Assembly: GCF_004137855.1 (NCBI RefSeq)
Contig: NZ_QBKB01000002.1
Span: 755,518-819,517, forward strand
Length of the DNA stretch: 64,000 bases
Source of the DNA: Methanohalophilus profundi
GTDB taxonomy: Archaea; Halobacteriota; Methanosarcinia; Methanosarcinales; Methanosarcinaceae
Direction of reading: 5' to 3'
Below the pieces are notes generated by a model, which saw only the letters and a program-made list of their open reading frames with translations, searched no databases and had not been told where the DNA came from. Within the stretch, counting starts at the first letter, position 1, and each line of letters starts with the position of its first letter. Shown one piece after another: positions 27,260 through 37,012 of the stretch. The position numbers and the translations under genes were made by a program.

Positions 27260-27294
27260 TCTTCCATTCTATTTTTAAAGGCCAGGGGATTTTT

Positions 27295-27993
27295 ATGGAA
27301 AATAAAGAGATAAGTGACAAACTCAAGGAAATACTGCAACTAAGATACGAACCAGTAGCCGTGAAGTTGGTTAAAAAGAGCGAAGATATTCCTGCAGACT
27401 TTAACCAACCCGAGAAGAAAACCCGCCATTGCCAGTCTATCATGAAAGCAAGGGCAAGCGAATGTCTTGTGATCCCGGCAGATAAACATGCATGCGTGGT
27501 GGGCGGTTCCAGTCTGGGACTTTTAGAAACACCTGACAATGTAAGAAGCGGGGAATTCCACTCCAAAATCGGCATGTTCGATACACCTGAAGCAGCTGCT
27601 AAGATGATAGAGGAACGGGCAGAATTCGAAGAATGTTCCATGCAGGCAACAGTAGTTTGCCCTCTTGAAAAGGCTGACTTTAAGCCCGATGTAGTAGTCC
27701 TGATCGACCTTCCGGAAACCCTTTACTGGATTGTACCAGCGTTTACTTTTGAAAAGGGAGGAAGGGTAACCCTGAGCACAGCACCGTTCCAGGCCACCTG
27801 TGTGGATTCAACTATAATTCCCATCCAGACCGGAGATGTAAATTTTTCCATGGGATGTTTCGGATGTCGCAGGACAACCGATATAGGCAGGAATGAAATG
27901 CTTGTGGGAATTCCGGGCCCAATTCTTGAAAATATAGTAGAGCATCTTGAAAAACTCTATGAAAAGCCTATCAAGAAAGCCAGGGGATTGTAA
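27295..27993 (+). CDS. DUF169 family protein
   Basis: 232 residues of a widespread anaerobe family of unknown function. Markers: YEPVAVKL near 18, RHCQSIMKARASE near 42, and a Cys-rich C-terminal SMGCFGCRRTTDI near 197 that looks like a metal or cluster site. Spacing of 35 bp from the Fe-S carrier gene suggests, but does not show, that it receives a cluster. AGGGG 6 nt before the ATG. Confidence 0.85.
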   Translation: MENKEISDKLKEILQLRYEPVAVKLVKKSEDIPADFNQPEKKTRHCQSIMKARASECLVIPADKHACVVGGSSLGLLETPDNVRSGEFHSKIGMFDTPEAAAKMIEERAEFEECSMQATVVCPLEKADFKPDVVVLIDLPETLYWIVPAFTFEKGGRVTLSTAPFQATCVDSTIIPIQTGDVNFSMGCFGCRRTTDIGRNEMLVGIPGPILENIVEHLEKLYEKPIKKARGL

Positions 27994-27994
27994 G

Positions 27995-28702
27995 ATTCAG
28001 GCAAAGGATACTAAATATAACGATGCAACAAGAAGAGGGCTTGATTGGCTGGATGAAAATCAGCCTGTGACCCTCAAGGAATATGCCAGAAGCACAACAG
28101 CCAGATACCTCTGGGGCAGGGGATACACCCTTACAGCCACCCTCATAAAAGAGATTCACAGGCCACAATCTTTCAGGGAAATTTGCAGAGGTGTATCAGC
28201 CCTTGCCACAATGGGGATTTATTATCCTGCAGTTACCCATTATATCAAAACCAAACAAAAAGATAGCAAATTAGAAGATATATATGATAGAACTTATGCC
28301 CTGATTGCTCTTGCAGATCTCGAAGTGTCCTGCCCCGGCGAATGCCAGAGAATCATAAAGGATTTTGATAGTACATGGGAACATCCCGGCACAACTGCAT
28401 TGATAATAATTAGCCTCATGAAACAATCAGAACTGACAGGAACAGACCACACTGATTTTATCCGGAAAAAATCCGACTGGTTATTGTCCCGGATGCAGGA
28501 AAATGGTGGCTGGAAGTTCATAGCAACCAGCAATCTTGTTATGCAGGCACTTATAATGGCCGGTCGCTCAGGTGAGATAGGCCAATCTATAAAGTGGTTA
28601 CTAAAAGAACAAAATGATAACGGTAGCTGGGGCAAAAATAACGGAGATATTACGGCTACTGCACAGTCATTGATTACTCTTGCTCTGTATATCGATGCTT
28701 AA
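27995..28702 (+). CDS. Prenyltransferase/squalene-cyclase-repeat (alpha/alpha toroid) protein
   Basis: About 235 residues of alpha-helical repeats. QENGGWKF near residue 186 and QNDNGSWGKN near 215 are QW-type repeats, found in terpene cyclases and in prenyltransferase beta subunits. It lacks a visible DxDD motif, so it is probably not an active squalene-hopene cyclase. Start unclear: an ATG at 27959 overlaps DUF169 without a Shine-Dalgarno, whereas ATT at 27995 lies 8 nt after AGGGG and 1 nt after the DUF169 stop. Function unknown. Confidence 0.6.
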   Translation: MQAKDTKYNDATRRGLDWLDENQPVTLKEYARSTTARYLWGRGYTLTATLIKEIHRPQSFREICRGVSALATMGIYYPAVTHYIKTKQKDSKLEDIYDRTYALIALADLEVSCPGECQRIIKDFDSTWEHPGTTALIIISLMKQSELTGTDHTDFIRKKSDWLLSRMQENGGWKFIATSNLVMQALIMAGRSGEIGQSIKWLLKEQNDNGSWGKNNGDITATAQSLITLALYIDA

Positions 28703-28745
28703 AACAGAAGGGCTAAAATACAAGCCATCTATAATATTGAAAACA

Positions 28746-29184
28746 TGAATGAAGACAATGAGAACAACATGAAATTCCATCCACAGAGCAATACCTACAT
28801 TCTACGGAAAAAATCCTATTTTGAGCAAAATGTAAGCCTGGATGGAAATCTCATTACAGGACCAGATACTAATTTCTGGAAAAACCTGAAAGTGCCGGCA
28901 ACGTAGAACTGGGCAAGGGTACAGTTATCAGGGGAAGCCTCCATGCACAAGAAGTGATACTGGGGCCTGATTGCAGGGTTGACGGAGACATTCATGCCAG
29001 CAGGAATGCGACCGTGCTTGATCGTTGTACAATCAGTGGCCACGCCACTACAGATGGCTGGATGAAGGTTAGGCCTGGTTGCAGTATAAAGTTTGTAAGG
29101 GCAAAAAAAGAACTGGAACTTGTTGGTAAAGTCAATGTTGAAAGTATAGAATCAGGTACGAAAGTAATCGTACATCCAGAATGA
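28746..29184 (+). pseudogene. Polymer-forming (bactofilin-like) beta-helix protein, two frameshifts
   Basis: Reading three frames in turn gives one coherent protein: MKFHPQSNTYI, then LRKKSYFEQNVSLDGNLITG to FWKNLKV, then GNVELGKGTVIRGSLHAQEV to the TGA at 29182. Repeated short strands with G-x-V patterns match polymer-forming cytoskeletal proteins that build filaments by beta-helix stacking. Breaks map near 28799-28803 (a missing T) and 28894-28899 (a missing G). No frame alone gives a usable product. Confidence 0.75.
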
Positions 29185-29185
29185 G

Positions 29186-29941
29186 TTATTTATTTTCTTC
29201 AGCGAGCATTTTCAGCAGACTGTTACGCAGTTTATTTGCGGAGGTACTTGTCCTGTCCCTGGGCCGGGGCAGATCAACATCAACCATTTCCTTTATTCGC
29301 CCGGGGCGGGAAGTCATAACAGCAATCCTGTCGGAGAGATAAACTGCTTCATCCACACTGTGTGTTACAAAAAGAATTGTTATCTTTTTAGATTCCCATA
29401 TCTGTAACAGTTCCTGCTGGAGTTTATTGCGTGTCTGGGCATCAAGGGATCCAAAAGGCTCATCCATAAGTAAAACCGCCGGATCATTTGCAAGGGCTCT
29501 GACAATAGCGATCCTTTGGCGCATTCCCCCTGAAAGTTCGTAAGGATAACTGTCCCTGAACTGTTCAAGGCCTACAAGCCTCAGATATTCTTCAGCAATC
29601 TTCCTGGATTCTTTCCTATCCATACCACTCATATCCAGGCCGAAGGTCACATTATCCATGACTGTACGCCAGGGGAACAGGGAGTATTCCTGAAAGACCA
29701 TACCCCTGCGTGGATCGGGAGAGGTTATTGTTTCGCCATCCAGCAGGATCCTGCCTGAATCAGCCCTGTCAAGGCCGGCAACAATTCGCAATAAAGTGGT
29801 TTTTCCGCAACCTGATGGGCCAATGATACAGACAAATTCACCATCCTTTTCCTCAAAGTTCACATCCTTGAGGGCATCGGTAGCCTCCCCTTTATCCTTC
29901 TCAAAACTCTGTCCCACATTCTCAATCACAAGTCGGCCCAT
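29186..29941 (-). CDS. ABC transporter ATP-binding protein (nitrate/sulfonate/taurine type)
   Basis: 251 residues. Walker A GPSGCGKTTLLR near 43, Q-loop FQEYSLFPWRTV near 87, signature LSGGMRQRIAIVRALA near 140, Walker B VLLMDEPFGSLDA near 160 and VTHSVDEA near 195. Members of the TauB/SsuB group energise uptake of sulfonates, nitrate, bicarbonate or pyrimidine precursors. Directly abuts the permease stop. The substrate is not told by sequence. Confidence 0.9.
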   Translation of the reverse strand: MGRLVIENVGQSFEKDKGEATDALKDVNFEEKDGEFVCIIGPSGCGKTTLLRIVAGLDRADSGRILLDGETITSPDPRRGMVFQEYSLFPWRTVMDNVTFGLDMSGMDRKESRKIAEEYLRLVGLEQFRDSYPYELSGGMRQRIAIVRALANDPAVLLMDEPFGSLDAQTRNKLQQELLQIWESKKITILFVTHSVDEAVYLSDRIAVMTSRPGRIKEMVDVDLPRPRDRTSTSANKLRNSLLKMLAEENK

Positions 29942-30722
29942 TTAAACAACGACTCCTTTTCTCCATTTGAGCAATTTTCCGTCAACATACCAGCGGAAAA
30001 CACGATCTATCAACAATCCCAAAAAGCCCAGAATGAGCATGTAGACCAGCACAAAATCCATCTGATGCAAATAATAGTGCCACCATATCTTGTATCCCAG
30101 ACCGTTTTTACTGACACCAAACATCTCAGCTGCTACCAGACACATCCAGCCAACACCCATGGCAATTCTTATGCCTGCAGCTATAGAGGGCAGTGAATAG
30201 GGTAGTGCAATATAACGAATAAGAGAGGTGCTTTTCATGCAACCCAGTACCTTGCCGGCTTCTACATAAACTTTTGAAACGCTCTTGAAACCGGTCAATG
30301 TATTGATAATAATCGGGAAAACAGCCCCTACAAAAACTACAAATCCGGCAGATATGTGAGTCAGGCCAAACCACACGATTGCAAAGGGAATCCATGCAAG
30401 AGGAGGAATCGGACGCACAATCTCAATCAGGGGATCTGCTACCCTGTCTGCATTATGGAACCACCCCATTGCAATCCCGATTGGAATTCCTATTACCAGA
30501 GCCGAAAGGATGCCTATTCCAAAATGCAGCAGGCTTATCGCAAGATCGGTTAACAGAACTCCCTTTTCGATTATTTTGATGAAAGCATAAACTACATCTG
30601 TAAAACTTGGAAGAATGAAGGTATTCCCGATAACAAAATCAGCTATAAGTTGCCATATTATAATGGCTGTTACCAGAGAAATGATTTCTATGCCTTTTTT
30701 TTGAAACCGGTTTGGTTTTCAT
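29942..30722 (-). pseudogene. ABC transporter permease (TauC/SsuC-like), frameshifted at an A8 tract
   Basis: The inner-membrane partner of the neighbouring ATPase. The ATG at 30722 follows GGAGG, and after MKTKPVSKK the frame breaks at eight A (T8 on the + strand, 30695-30702). One fewer A would join GIEIISLVTAIIIWQLIADF to the rest, including the EAA-type loop YVEAGKVLGCMKSTSL-IRYIALP. In the frame after the break, no start lies upstream of ATG 30469, which would lose the first two membrane helices. An A8 tract is also a classic site of transcriptional slippage, so the gene may be expressed. Confidence 0.82.
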
Positions 30723-30806
30723 GATTCCTCCGGAAATGTGTGGAGGAATTGCCTCCACTTCCGGCGACCTATTATCAACAGGTCTTTAAAAAGGTTGCTG
30801 TTTATT

Positions 30807-31820
30807 TTACTCAGTTATGGCCATTTCATAGAAACTCATGTCGAATATATCTTCCTGAGTGAATTCTTCATTGACATAACCAAGTTCATACTGGACCTGT
30901 GCATAATCCACAGTGGAATCTGCTATTATGGCAGGATCAGCAATCCACTGGCCATCCCATTCATCTATAGAAGTACGGACCACATTAACATCCCATCCCT
31001 GTTTATCTGCAAATATCTGTGCAGCTTCATCCTGATTGTCAAGATTATAATCTGTGGCTTTTATGTGGGTTTCTACAATCTCGGTTACCATGTCAGGATG
31101 ATTGCGTATCAGGTTTCCACTTACAACAAGTACACAGCATGAGTGGTTGGGCAGCATTTCCCCTGAGGGTACAACTGACCTGCCGTTGTCTTCCTGCTCA
31201 ATCAGAGTTGGAGCAGGATGGGGAAGGAATGCAGCATCAATCTGGCCTGCGGAAATTGCAGAGATAGCATCACCGGGACCCATCGGTTTTATATCAACAT
31301 CTTTGTCCGGATCAATACCGTTATCTTTCAACCAGTTACGCAGAATGGTATCCTGAATTGTACCCGGTGGGAACGTTGCAATGTCTAATCCTTTGAGATC
31401 TTCGGGACTTTCATAGGAAAATTCAGGACGCAATACAAGATCAGAACCCTGGGAATTTACGCCTGCAACTACTTTGGCATCAAGACCATTGCTCAAGGCT
31501 AATACGAATGGTGCAGCGCCGACATAGGCCACATCCAGGTCGCCTGCAAGCATTGCCTGCATTTCAGGAGCACCGGTCGGGAATTCATATTCATTCACTT
31601 CTTCCACACCATAGGAAGCAAGATCCTCTTCCCACCATCCTTTTTCCCTTGCTGTCATATAGGAAAGCTGATGGGTACTGGGTTGGTAACCTATGTTAAG
31701 AGTGCTCACGTCTGCCGCCTCTTCTGTACCATCTCCATCCTGAGAAGCACAGCCTGCAAGGAAGACAGCACCTGCCACTACAAGCATGAGGATTAGTATT
31801 TTACTGATTTTTTTCATCAT
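30807..31820 (-). CDS. ABC transporter substrate-binding lipoprotein (NMT1/TauA type)
   Basis: About 337 residues. Signal peptide ISKILILMLVVAGAVFLAGCAS with lipobox FLAGC, acidic linker, then a periplasmic-binding fold: LNIGYQPSTHQLSYMTAREKGWW (first strand and helix), GDLDVAYVGAAPFVLALS and DIKPMGPGDAISAISAGQIDAAFLPHP, typical of NMT1/TauA/NrtA. Promoter-side features: a TATA-like ACTATATAG near 31850 and AGGTGG before the ATG pair at 31820/31817. First gene of the importer operon. Confidence 0.88.
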   Translation of the reverse strand: MMKKISKILILMLVVAGAVFLAGCASQDGDGTEEAADVSTLNIGYQPSTHQLSYMTAREKGWWEEDLASYGVEEVNEYEFPTGAPEMQAMLAGDLDVAYVGAAPFVLALSNGLDAKVVAGVNSQGSDLVLRPEFSYESPEDLKGLDIATFPPGTIQDTILRNWLKDNGIDPDKDVDIKPMGPGDAISAISAGQIDAAFLPHPAPTLIEQEDNGRSVVPSGEMLPNHSCCVLVVSGNLIRNHPDMVTEIVETHIKATDYNLDNQDEAAQIFADKQGWDVNVVRTSIDEWDGQWIADPAIIADSTVDYAQVQYELGYVNEEFTQEDIFDMSFYEMAITE

Positions 31821-31987
31821 GATCCACCTGTTTATATTTATCACTATAGTCTACTATATAGTCAATTTTGTAAATGTCACCGAGACATTATTTAAAACTT
31901 GCCTTTTACCGTCATATTATGTCCTAAAAGTATTAATACACCATCCATCATTCCCTTTAAATGCTATAAATAAATGGAGATAGGAAA

Positions 31988-32514
31988 ATGAGTATTGCAG
32001 ACAAAGTTATCGAATCAGCATTTGAATCCGATGAAGCGTTCCAGCATACTTTACTGAAGGTCATCAAGGAGGACCTGGGCCTTACAGCGATAGAATTTTC
32101 CGAGCATTCCTCCATTCCACCAAGTACCCTTTACAAACTTATGTCCGGCAACCGGGAACCCAATTTACGCACGATGCGCCAGATCGTGAAAACCATAAAG
32201 AAACTCGAAGGCCATGAGGGCGGAGAATTCATAGCTGTTATAGCATCCGGCCGGTACTGGATAATATTAAAGAGACAAAAAGGAAAATTCACGGAAACCT
32301 GTGCACCATACGAGAATATGCGGCTACCTCCATGGAAGAAGCGATCATTGCGGCTGTGCGGGCAGAAAGGGAAGGGGCAAGGGCACTTGTATGCGCACCT
32401 ATTGTAAGTCCTACGGTGGAAAAAATCATCAAAATACCTGTATCTACCATTATGCCAAAGGACAGCCTTCTCGAAGCAATCGAGAATGTGGCACTAAAAA
32501 TGGAAATGGAATGA
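31988..32514 (+). pseudogene. XRE-family HTH regulator with C-terminal ligand-like domain, frameshifted
   Basis: N-terminal XRE-type HTH (LGLTAIEFSEHSSIPPSTLYKLMSG, about residues 32-57). After FIAVIAS the frame breaks near 32246-32250; in the -1 frame the protein continues RPVLDNIKETKRKIHGNLCT then MEEAIIAAVRAEREGARALV to TGA at 32512. A missing C (TCCCGG to TCCGG) explains it. Joined length, about 175, and the SRPVL junction match archaeal COG1709-like regulators. Divergent from the ABC importer, which it might control. Confidence 0.82.
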
Positions 32515-32546
32515 AAAAAAAGATAAGAGCGCTTTTCTAAGCGCTC
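32513..32546 (-). terminator. Terminator of the S-layer gene
   Basis: GAGCGCTT (32527-32534) and AAGCGCTC (32539-32546) form an 8-bp stem with a 4-nt loop; on the minus strand it is followed by TTATCTTTTTTTT, a proper U-run, ending against the regulator gene on the other strand. Confidence 0.8.
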
Positions 32547-32557
32547 CTATTCTGGCT

Positions 32558-35500
32558 TTACCTGCCCAGCATGGAACGCAGGGATTCTGCGATCTCAGCG
32601 AATTTGGCAGTTCCACCTGTGGCAAATACGTAGGCTGCACCTCCACCAACTACAAGGAGAAGGCCACCAAGGACATACAATACAATACTGGTTCCCTCTT
32701 CCACATCCATGGTTGTTGACAGGCCGCCTGCTTCCACAAGATAGGTCCCCGGCTCACCTGCAGTAGAGGTGAATTCAACGGTTGTGGAATTGTTCTGTCC
32801 GAGGGTTATTTCCTGACTATCTGTCACATTGTCATTAATCGATAACTCGACCGTGTAACTGCCCTCTGCATTACCCGTGTTGATCGAGTCAAGCATTACC
32901 GTGAATTCCTCTCCGGCAGTGGCAGGCAATGGCTCGATTCTCAGATTACTGAATTCGAAATTTGCTGCCAGTTCATTGACCTTGATGTTCAATTCTGCAT
33001 CAAGGTATCCATCCACCCTGGCTTCCAGCTTGTGGGTACCGGGCTCTTTTGGATTGTAAGATATAATGCCGTCCTCATCAGTCTCACCCAGGGATTGACC
33101 ATCAAAGAATACCTCGGCATCCTCCAGTGGTTCTGAACCTATTGCCTTGACCACAGAGATGGTTATCGGCGTACCCTCAAAGACTTCCTCCGGGGAAACT
33201 TCGATACTGATCTTCTTACTTTCATCCTCAGGAGATATTACTTCAAAGTTACCTTTTGATGAAACATAACCTTCCTTTTCAGCAGTTGCAGTAAATTTAC
33301 CGGCATCATCAGCATCATACTCGAAAACACCTTCATCTGAGGTAGTTCCGACCTTTTCATCATCAATGAGTATCGATGCATCCCTGATAGAAGCCCCACG
33401 GGAGGTTACTGTGAAAGTGATTTCCTCACCTTCGACAACGGTAGTTGGCTCGATATCAATGTCCAGAGATTCATCGGGTTCGGTTTCCACTTCAACGAAT
33501 GGGTAGTAACGAATATTGTCATTGTCATCGGCAACCTTGAACTTGATTTCACCCATGATGTCAATGGTGTCTCCTTCATCAAGATCGATGTCATCTTCAT
33601 TTTCAAGGACAATGCTTCCAGTTGTACTTTCAACTGTCATTACACCAAAGTCGTCTCCGTCTTCGACTTCCAGGTAATCCTCGGATATCTGGAATATACC
33701 TTCAACAAACACAGCACTGGTTTCAGTACCACTGAATACCTCATTGAAATGGACAACGATTATCGGTACATCATCCTCATCACCGACATCTTTCTCATAG
33801 ACATAATCTTCATTGGAGGATACTATAGCCGACTCAACGTCATCTCCGTCCTTGGTCAATTCAAGCATTACACTTTCACCATTAACATCTATCTGCTGAA
33901 TGTTGAGGGCATAACCTTCTTCCAGTATCAGGGAAGAGCCGGTATAGACCGATTTTTCATCGTCATCGTCTATAAGGACCTTTGAAAGCTGGCCGTTGGA
34001 CATGAGACTTATATCGTCATCTGTTATGTCATCACTTGTATCATCAGAGTAGCCGGCGAAGTATTTCTCAGCCATGAAACCTATAACATTGTATTTACCC
34101 CAAGGACCATATTCAAACTCGACATCTATAGGAGTGGATTTATAAACCAGATTACCTGCGTCTATATTCCGGTCATCATAATTAGTCACATTGAAAGACT
34201 CACTTCTTAATCCTTCATCGATATCATAATAGAACCCTTCAAAATTAAGAGGCGTCCAGCTGAATCCTTCATCTTCAGCAATAGTACCCCTGAGTTCATA
34301 GGTGCCGGGTTCTGACATATCAACAAAGGGTGCAAATCTCAATACATCATTATCGTCTGCTACTATGAATTTGAGTTTACCCATGATGTCAATAATATCA
34401 CCTTCTTCAAGATCAATGTCATCTTCATTTAACATCTTGATTTCATTAGCGCCAACGTTGTCAATTTCCATCTCACCAAAATCATCCCCTTCATCGATTT
34501 CCACATAATCATCGGAAATCTGGAAAATACCGTCAATAAAGACAGCATTTGTCTCAGTGCCGCTGAATATGTCATCAATGTGTACGGCAATTACAGGGAC
34601 ATCATCCACGCCTCCAAGATCCTTTTCATAAACATAGGTTTCATCGGAGGAAAGGATTGCATCATCCACCTCATCTCCATCTTGAGTGAGGCTTATCCAT
34701 ACACTGTCCCCGTTTACGTCCACCTGCTGGATATTGAGGTTGTAACCTTCCTCAAGAGCCAGAGATGATCCGGAGTAGACAGATTCATCGTCATCCGTAT
34801 CCATCAGAACCTTTGATAGGATGCCATCTGACATCAGACTGAGAGTATACGGATCATCAGCATCAAACTCAGTAGAATTATAGCCGGCAAAATATCTCTC
34901 TGCCATGAAGCCTATGATCTGGTAATTGTCCCAGTCATTGTACTCAAATTCCTTGGATACAGGCTCGGTACTATACACAAGGTCATTTTCTTCGATCTCC
35001 CGACCATCAACATCAATCGTAATTGTCATAGACTCGGAAGTGTCGCCTGTGTCAAGGTCATAGTAGAAGCCGGAGAAACTGCGGCCATCCCATATGTAAG
35101 TATTGGCTTGCCCTTCGCCTTCAACCCATATGCGGTCTCCCCAGTTAGAAATTGTTGTGAAACTGTCTATAGATGAATTATCGTAGACACTTGTATTACT
35201 GGCATTGTAGGCATACACACTGTAATAATATTTCGTAGATCCATTCAGATCTGAAATGGTCTCATTGTGAATTGTGGAATCATTAAACCAACCTGACCTT
35301 TCAGAAAGATCTGAAGAAGTTCCGTAAGCAATTCTGGTCGGTGCATCACTCTGATTAACTACATAATTTATCGTAGCGCTGTCGCCACCAATATTGGATG
35401 CCGATCTATCGGAAATTGAAGGTGCGGTTGGGGAAACAGTCTCAAAACTGTCAATTGTTGTATTAAAGACAAGACTATCGTTTGTGCCATTGTGAGCATA

Positions 35501-35797
35501 GACACTATAGTAATATGTTGTACCTTCAAGTAAACCTGATAACGAAATACTGCGACTGCTGGAAGTACTGTTGTCCCAAACAGACCAATCGAAAGGGGAA
35601 AGGTCAGGGGAAGTACTGTAAGCGATGCGCGTAGAAGCATTACTCTGATTTACATTGAAATTTACTGTAGCGTTATTAGTATCAATGTCTGAAACTGAAA
35701 ACGATGAGACATTCGGTGCCGACTCTGCAGCCGCCACTCCGCAACCCATTCCAATAATCATCAATCCTATCAATAAAATCTTAAATCCGGTTTTCAT
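32558..35797 (-). CDS. S-layer protein with tandem S-layer domains
   Basis: 1079 residues. Signal peptide ending GVAAAES; two fibronectin-III-like repeats (about 27-215; ...TTYYYSVYAHN and STKYYYSVYAYN); two S-layer family domains, each opening WDGRSFSGFYYDLDTG- or WTPLNFEGFYYDIDEG-like and containing IIGFMAERYFAGY or VIGFMAEKYFAGY (about 225-505 and 510-790); three Ig/PEGA/CARDB-like repeats; a C-terminal membrane anchor (LYVLGGLLLVVGGGAAYVF) and short basic tail. This is the Methanosarcina tile-protein type. Very acidic, with many N-x-S/T sequons near the N-terminus. AGGAG at 8 nt. Only 21 bp separate it from thiL. Confidence 0.88.
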   Translation of the reverse strand: MKTGFKILLIGLMIIGMGCGVAAAESAPNVSSFSVSDIDTNNATVNFNVNQSNASTRIAYSTSPDLSPFDWSVWDNSTSSSRSISLSGLLEGTTYYYSVYAHNGTNDSLVFNTTIDSFETVSPTAPSISDRSASNIGGDSATINYVVNQSDAPTRIAYGTSSDLSERSGWFNDSTIHNETISDLNGSTKYYYSVYAYNASNTSVYDNSSIDSFTTISNWGDRIWVEGEGQANTYIWDGRSFSGFYYDLDTGDTSESMTITIDVDGREIEENDLVYSTEPVSKEFEYNDWDNYQIIGFMAERYFAGYNSTEFDADDPYTLSLMSDGILSKVLMDTDDDESVYSGSSLALEEGYNLNIQQVDVNGDSVWISLTQDGDEVDDAILSSDETYVYEKDLGGVDDVPVIAVHIDDIFSGTETNAVFIDGIFQISDDYVEIDEGDDFGEMEIDNVGANEIKMLNEDDIDLEEGDIIDIMGKLKFIVADDNDVLRFAPFVDMSEPGTYELRGTIAEDEGFSWTPLNFEGFYYDIDEGLRSESFNVTNYDDRNIDAGNLVYKSTPIDVEFEYGPWGKYNVIGFMAEKYFAGYSDDTSDDITDDDISLMSNGQLSKVLIDDDDEKSVYTGSSLILEEGYALNIQQIDVNGESVMLELTKDGDDVESAIVSSNEDYVYEKDVGDEDDVPIIVVHFNEVFSGTETSAVFVEGIFQISEDYLEVEDGDDFGVMTVESTTGSIVLENEDDIDLDEGDTIDIMGEIKFKVADDNDNIRYYPFVEVETEPDESLDIDIEPTTVVEGEEITFTVTSRGASIRDASILIDDEKVGTTSDEGVFEYDADDAGKFTATAEKEGYVSSKGNFEVISPEDESKKISIEVSPEEVFEGTPITISVVKAIGSEPLEDAEVFFDGQSLGETDEDGIISYNPKEPGTHKLEARVDGYLDAELNIKVNELAANFEFSNLRIEPLPATAGEEFTVMLDSINTGNAEGSYTVELSINDNVTDSQEITLGQNNSTTVEFTSTAGEPGTYLVEAGGLSTTMDVEEGTSIVLYVLGGLLLVVGGGAAYVFATGGTAKFAEIAESLRSMLGR

Positions 35798-35818
35798 ACC
35801 ATAATCTCCTTTGTATAA

Positions 35819-36808
35819 TCATATCTGTTCAGATGTCCCTATATGTAAATAACCTTTTCGATTAATAGCAAAGTTTGCCCTATCTTTGCCAATTAAATTA
35901 ATACCTTCATCAATGCCAACAGTTTCTCCTACAACAGTTAAATAAGATTCGGCCTGTAACGCCTTGAAATTATTCCTTGGAATAGTCACCAATAACTCGA
36001 AATCCCCGCCTGAATACAGCGCCAGTTCCAGGGCTTCCTGCTTGCTTGAAGCAATCTCATAAACACGCCTGTCTATTGGCAGGGAATCTTCCCTCAGGAC
36101 AAAACCCACCTCATTGACCGATGCAAGATCATACAGCGACAGTGCCAGCCCGTCACTGGTATCCATGGCAGAGGTCACAGCACCGCTTTTTGCAAGCATC
36201 CTGCCCTCGCCAATCCGGGGTACGGGTTCCAGCAGGGGTTTCATGAATTCACCATCAACATCAATATTTTTCAGATAGGCTTCCAGGGCTGCCCCGGCTG
36301 CCCCAAGCGTGCCGGTAACACATACAACATCGCCTGGTTTTGCCCCTTTGCGGGTGAGAAGTTCTTCTTTGGAAACCCTGCCCAGGGCAGTTCCTGTGAT
36401 AGTAAGTTCCTCATGGGAATCCACATCCCCTCCGATTACAGAAGTTTCGCAGAATTCTGCACAATCCCGCATTCCCCGGGCAATTTCCCCGGCGTCCTCC
36501 AGAGACATGTTTTGGGGATAGCCCACCGCCGCAAGCAAACCCAGAGGCTGGCCACCCATTGCAGCAATATCACTGAAATTCACCGCAGCAGCCATCCAGC
36601 CGATCTGCCAGGGGGTCATCGTATCGGGAAAATCAGTCTTCTGGTGCAACATGTCCGTAGTAACTACAAGGTACTCCCCGCCAAATTCAAGGACCGCACA
36701 ATCATCATCTCCGGCAGGCACCTTTAATTCATCTTTTCCCCTGCCAAAAACTGAAGCCAGCTGTGCGATAAATGCGCGTTCATCAATATCCTTTATCGTT
36801 GATACCAT
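35819..36808 (-). CDS. thiL: Thiamine-monophosphate kinase
   Basis: 329 residues. Phosphorylates thiamine monophosphate to the cofactor thiamine diphosphate. GDDDCAVLEF near residue 33, VTTDMLHQKTDF near 50, VNFSDIAAMGGQPLGLL near 77, GGDVDSHEELTITGTALG near 125, DTSDGLALSL near 208 and SGGDFELL near 255 are the PurM-like/ThiL motifs. Its product would serve the por enzyme at the left end. Two TATA-like sites lie at about 36973-37005 in the 200-bp upstream gap. Confidence 0.93.
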   Translation of the reverse strand: MVSTIKDIDERAFIAQLASVFGRGKDELKVPAGDDDCAVLEFGGEYLVVTTDMLHQKTDFPDTMTPWQIGWMAAAVNFSDIAAMGGQPLGLLAAVGYPQNMSLEDAGEIARGMRDCAEFCETSVIGGDVDSHEELTITGTALGRVSKEELLTRKGAKPGDVVCVTGTLGAAGAALEAYLKNIDVDGEFMKPLLEPVPRIGEGRMLAKSGAVTSAMDTSDGLALSLYDLASVNEVGFVLREDSLPIDRRVYEIASSKQEALELALYSGGDFELLVTIPRNNFKALQAESYLTVVGETVGIDEGINLIGKDRANFAINRKGYLHIGTSEQI

Positions 36809-37012
36809 GGAAACCTCCGGAAATATCCAATGCCTGCCTTCGCATTATATCAGCAATACGAATGTTAAGGTTCACGAAATCAGAAGGCATCGGAAAAAGC
36901 CAGAAAGCACACCTGCAGATCAAGTACCTGCAGGACAGGCAATGATTCAGCGGGTATGCTTCTCATAAACATACCTTATAAAAGGTACTGCCGGCACATA
37001 TAAAGAACTTAC

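Noticed and set aside
36905-36935. Riboswitch (TPP) upstream of thiL based on paired CCTGCAG motifs
   Set aside because: The CCTGCAG pairs are short self-palindromes and the conserved thi-box sequences are not found.
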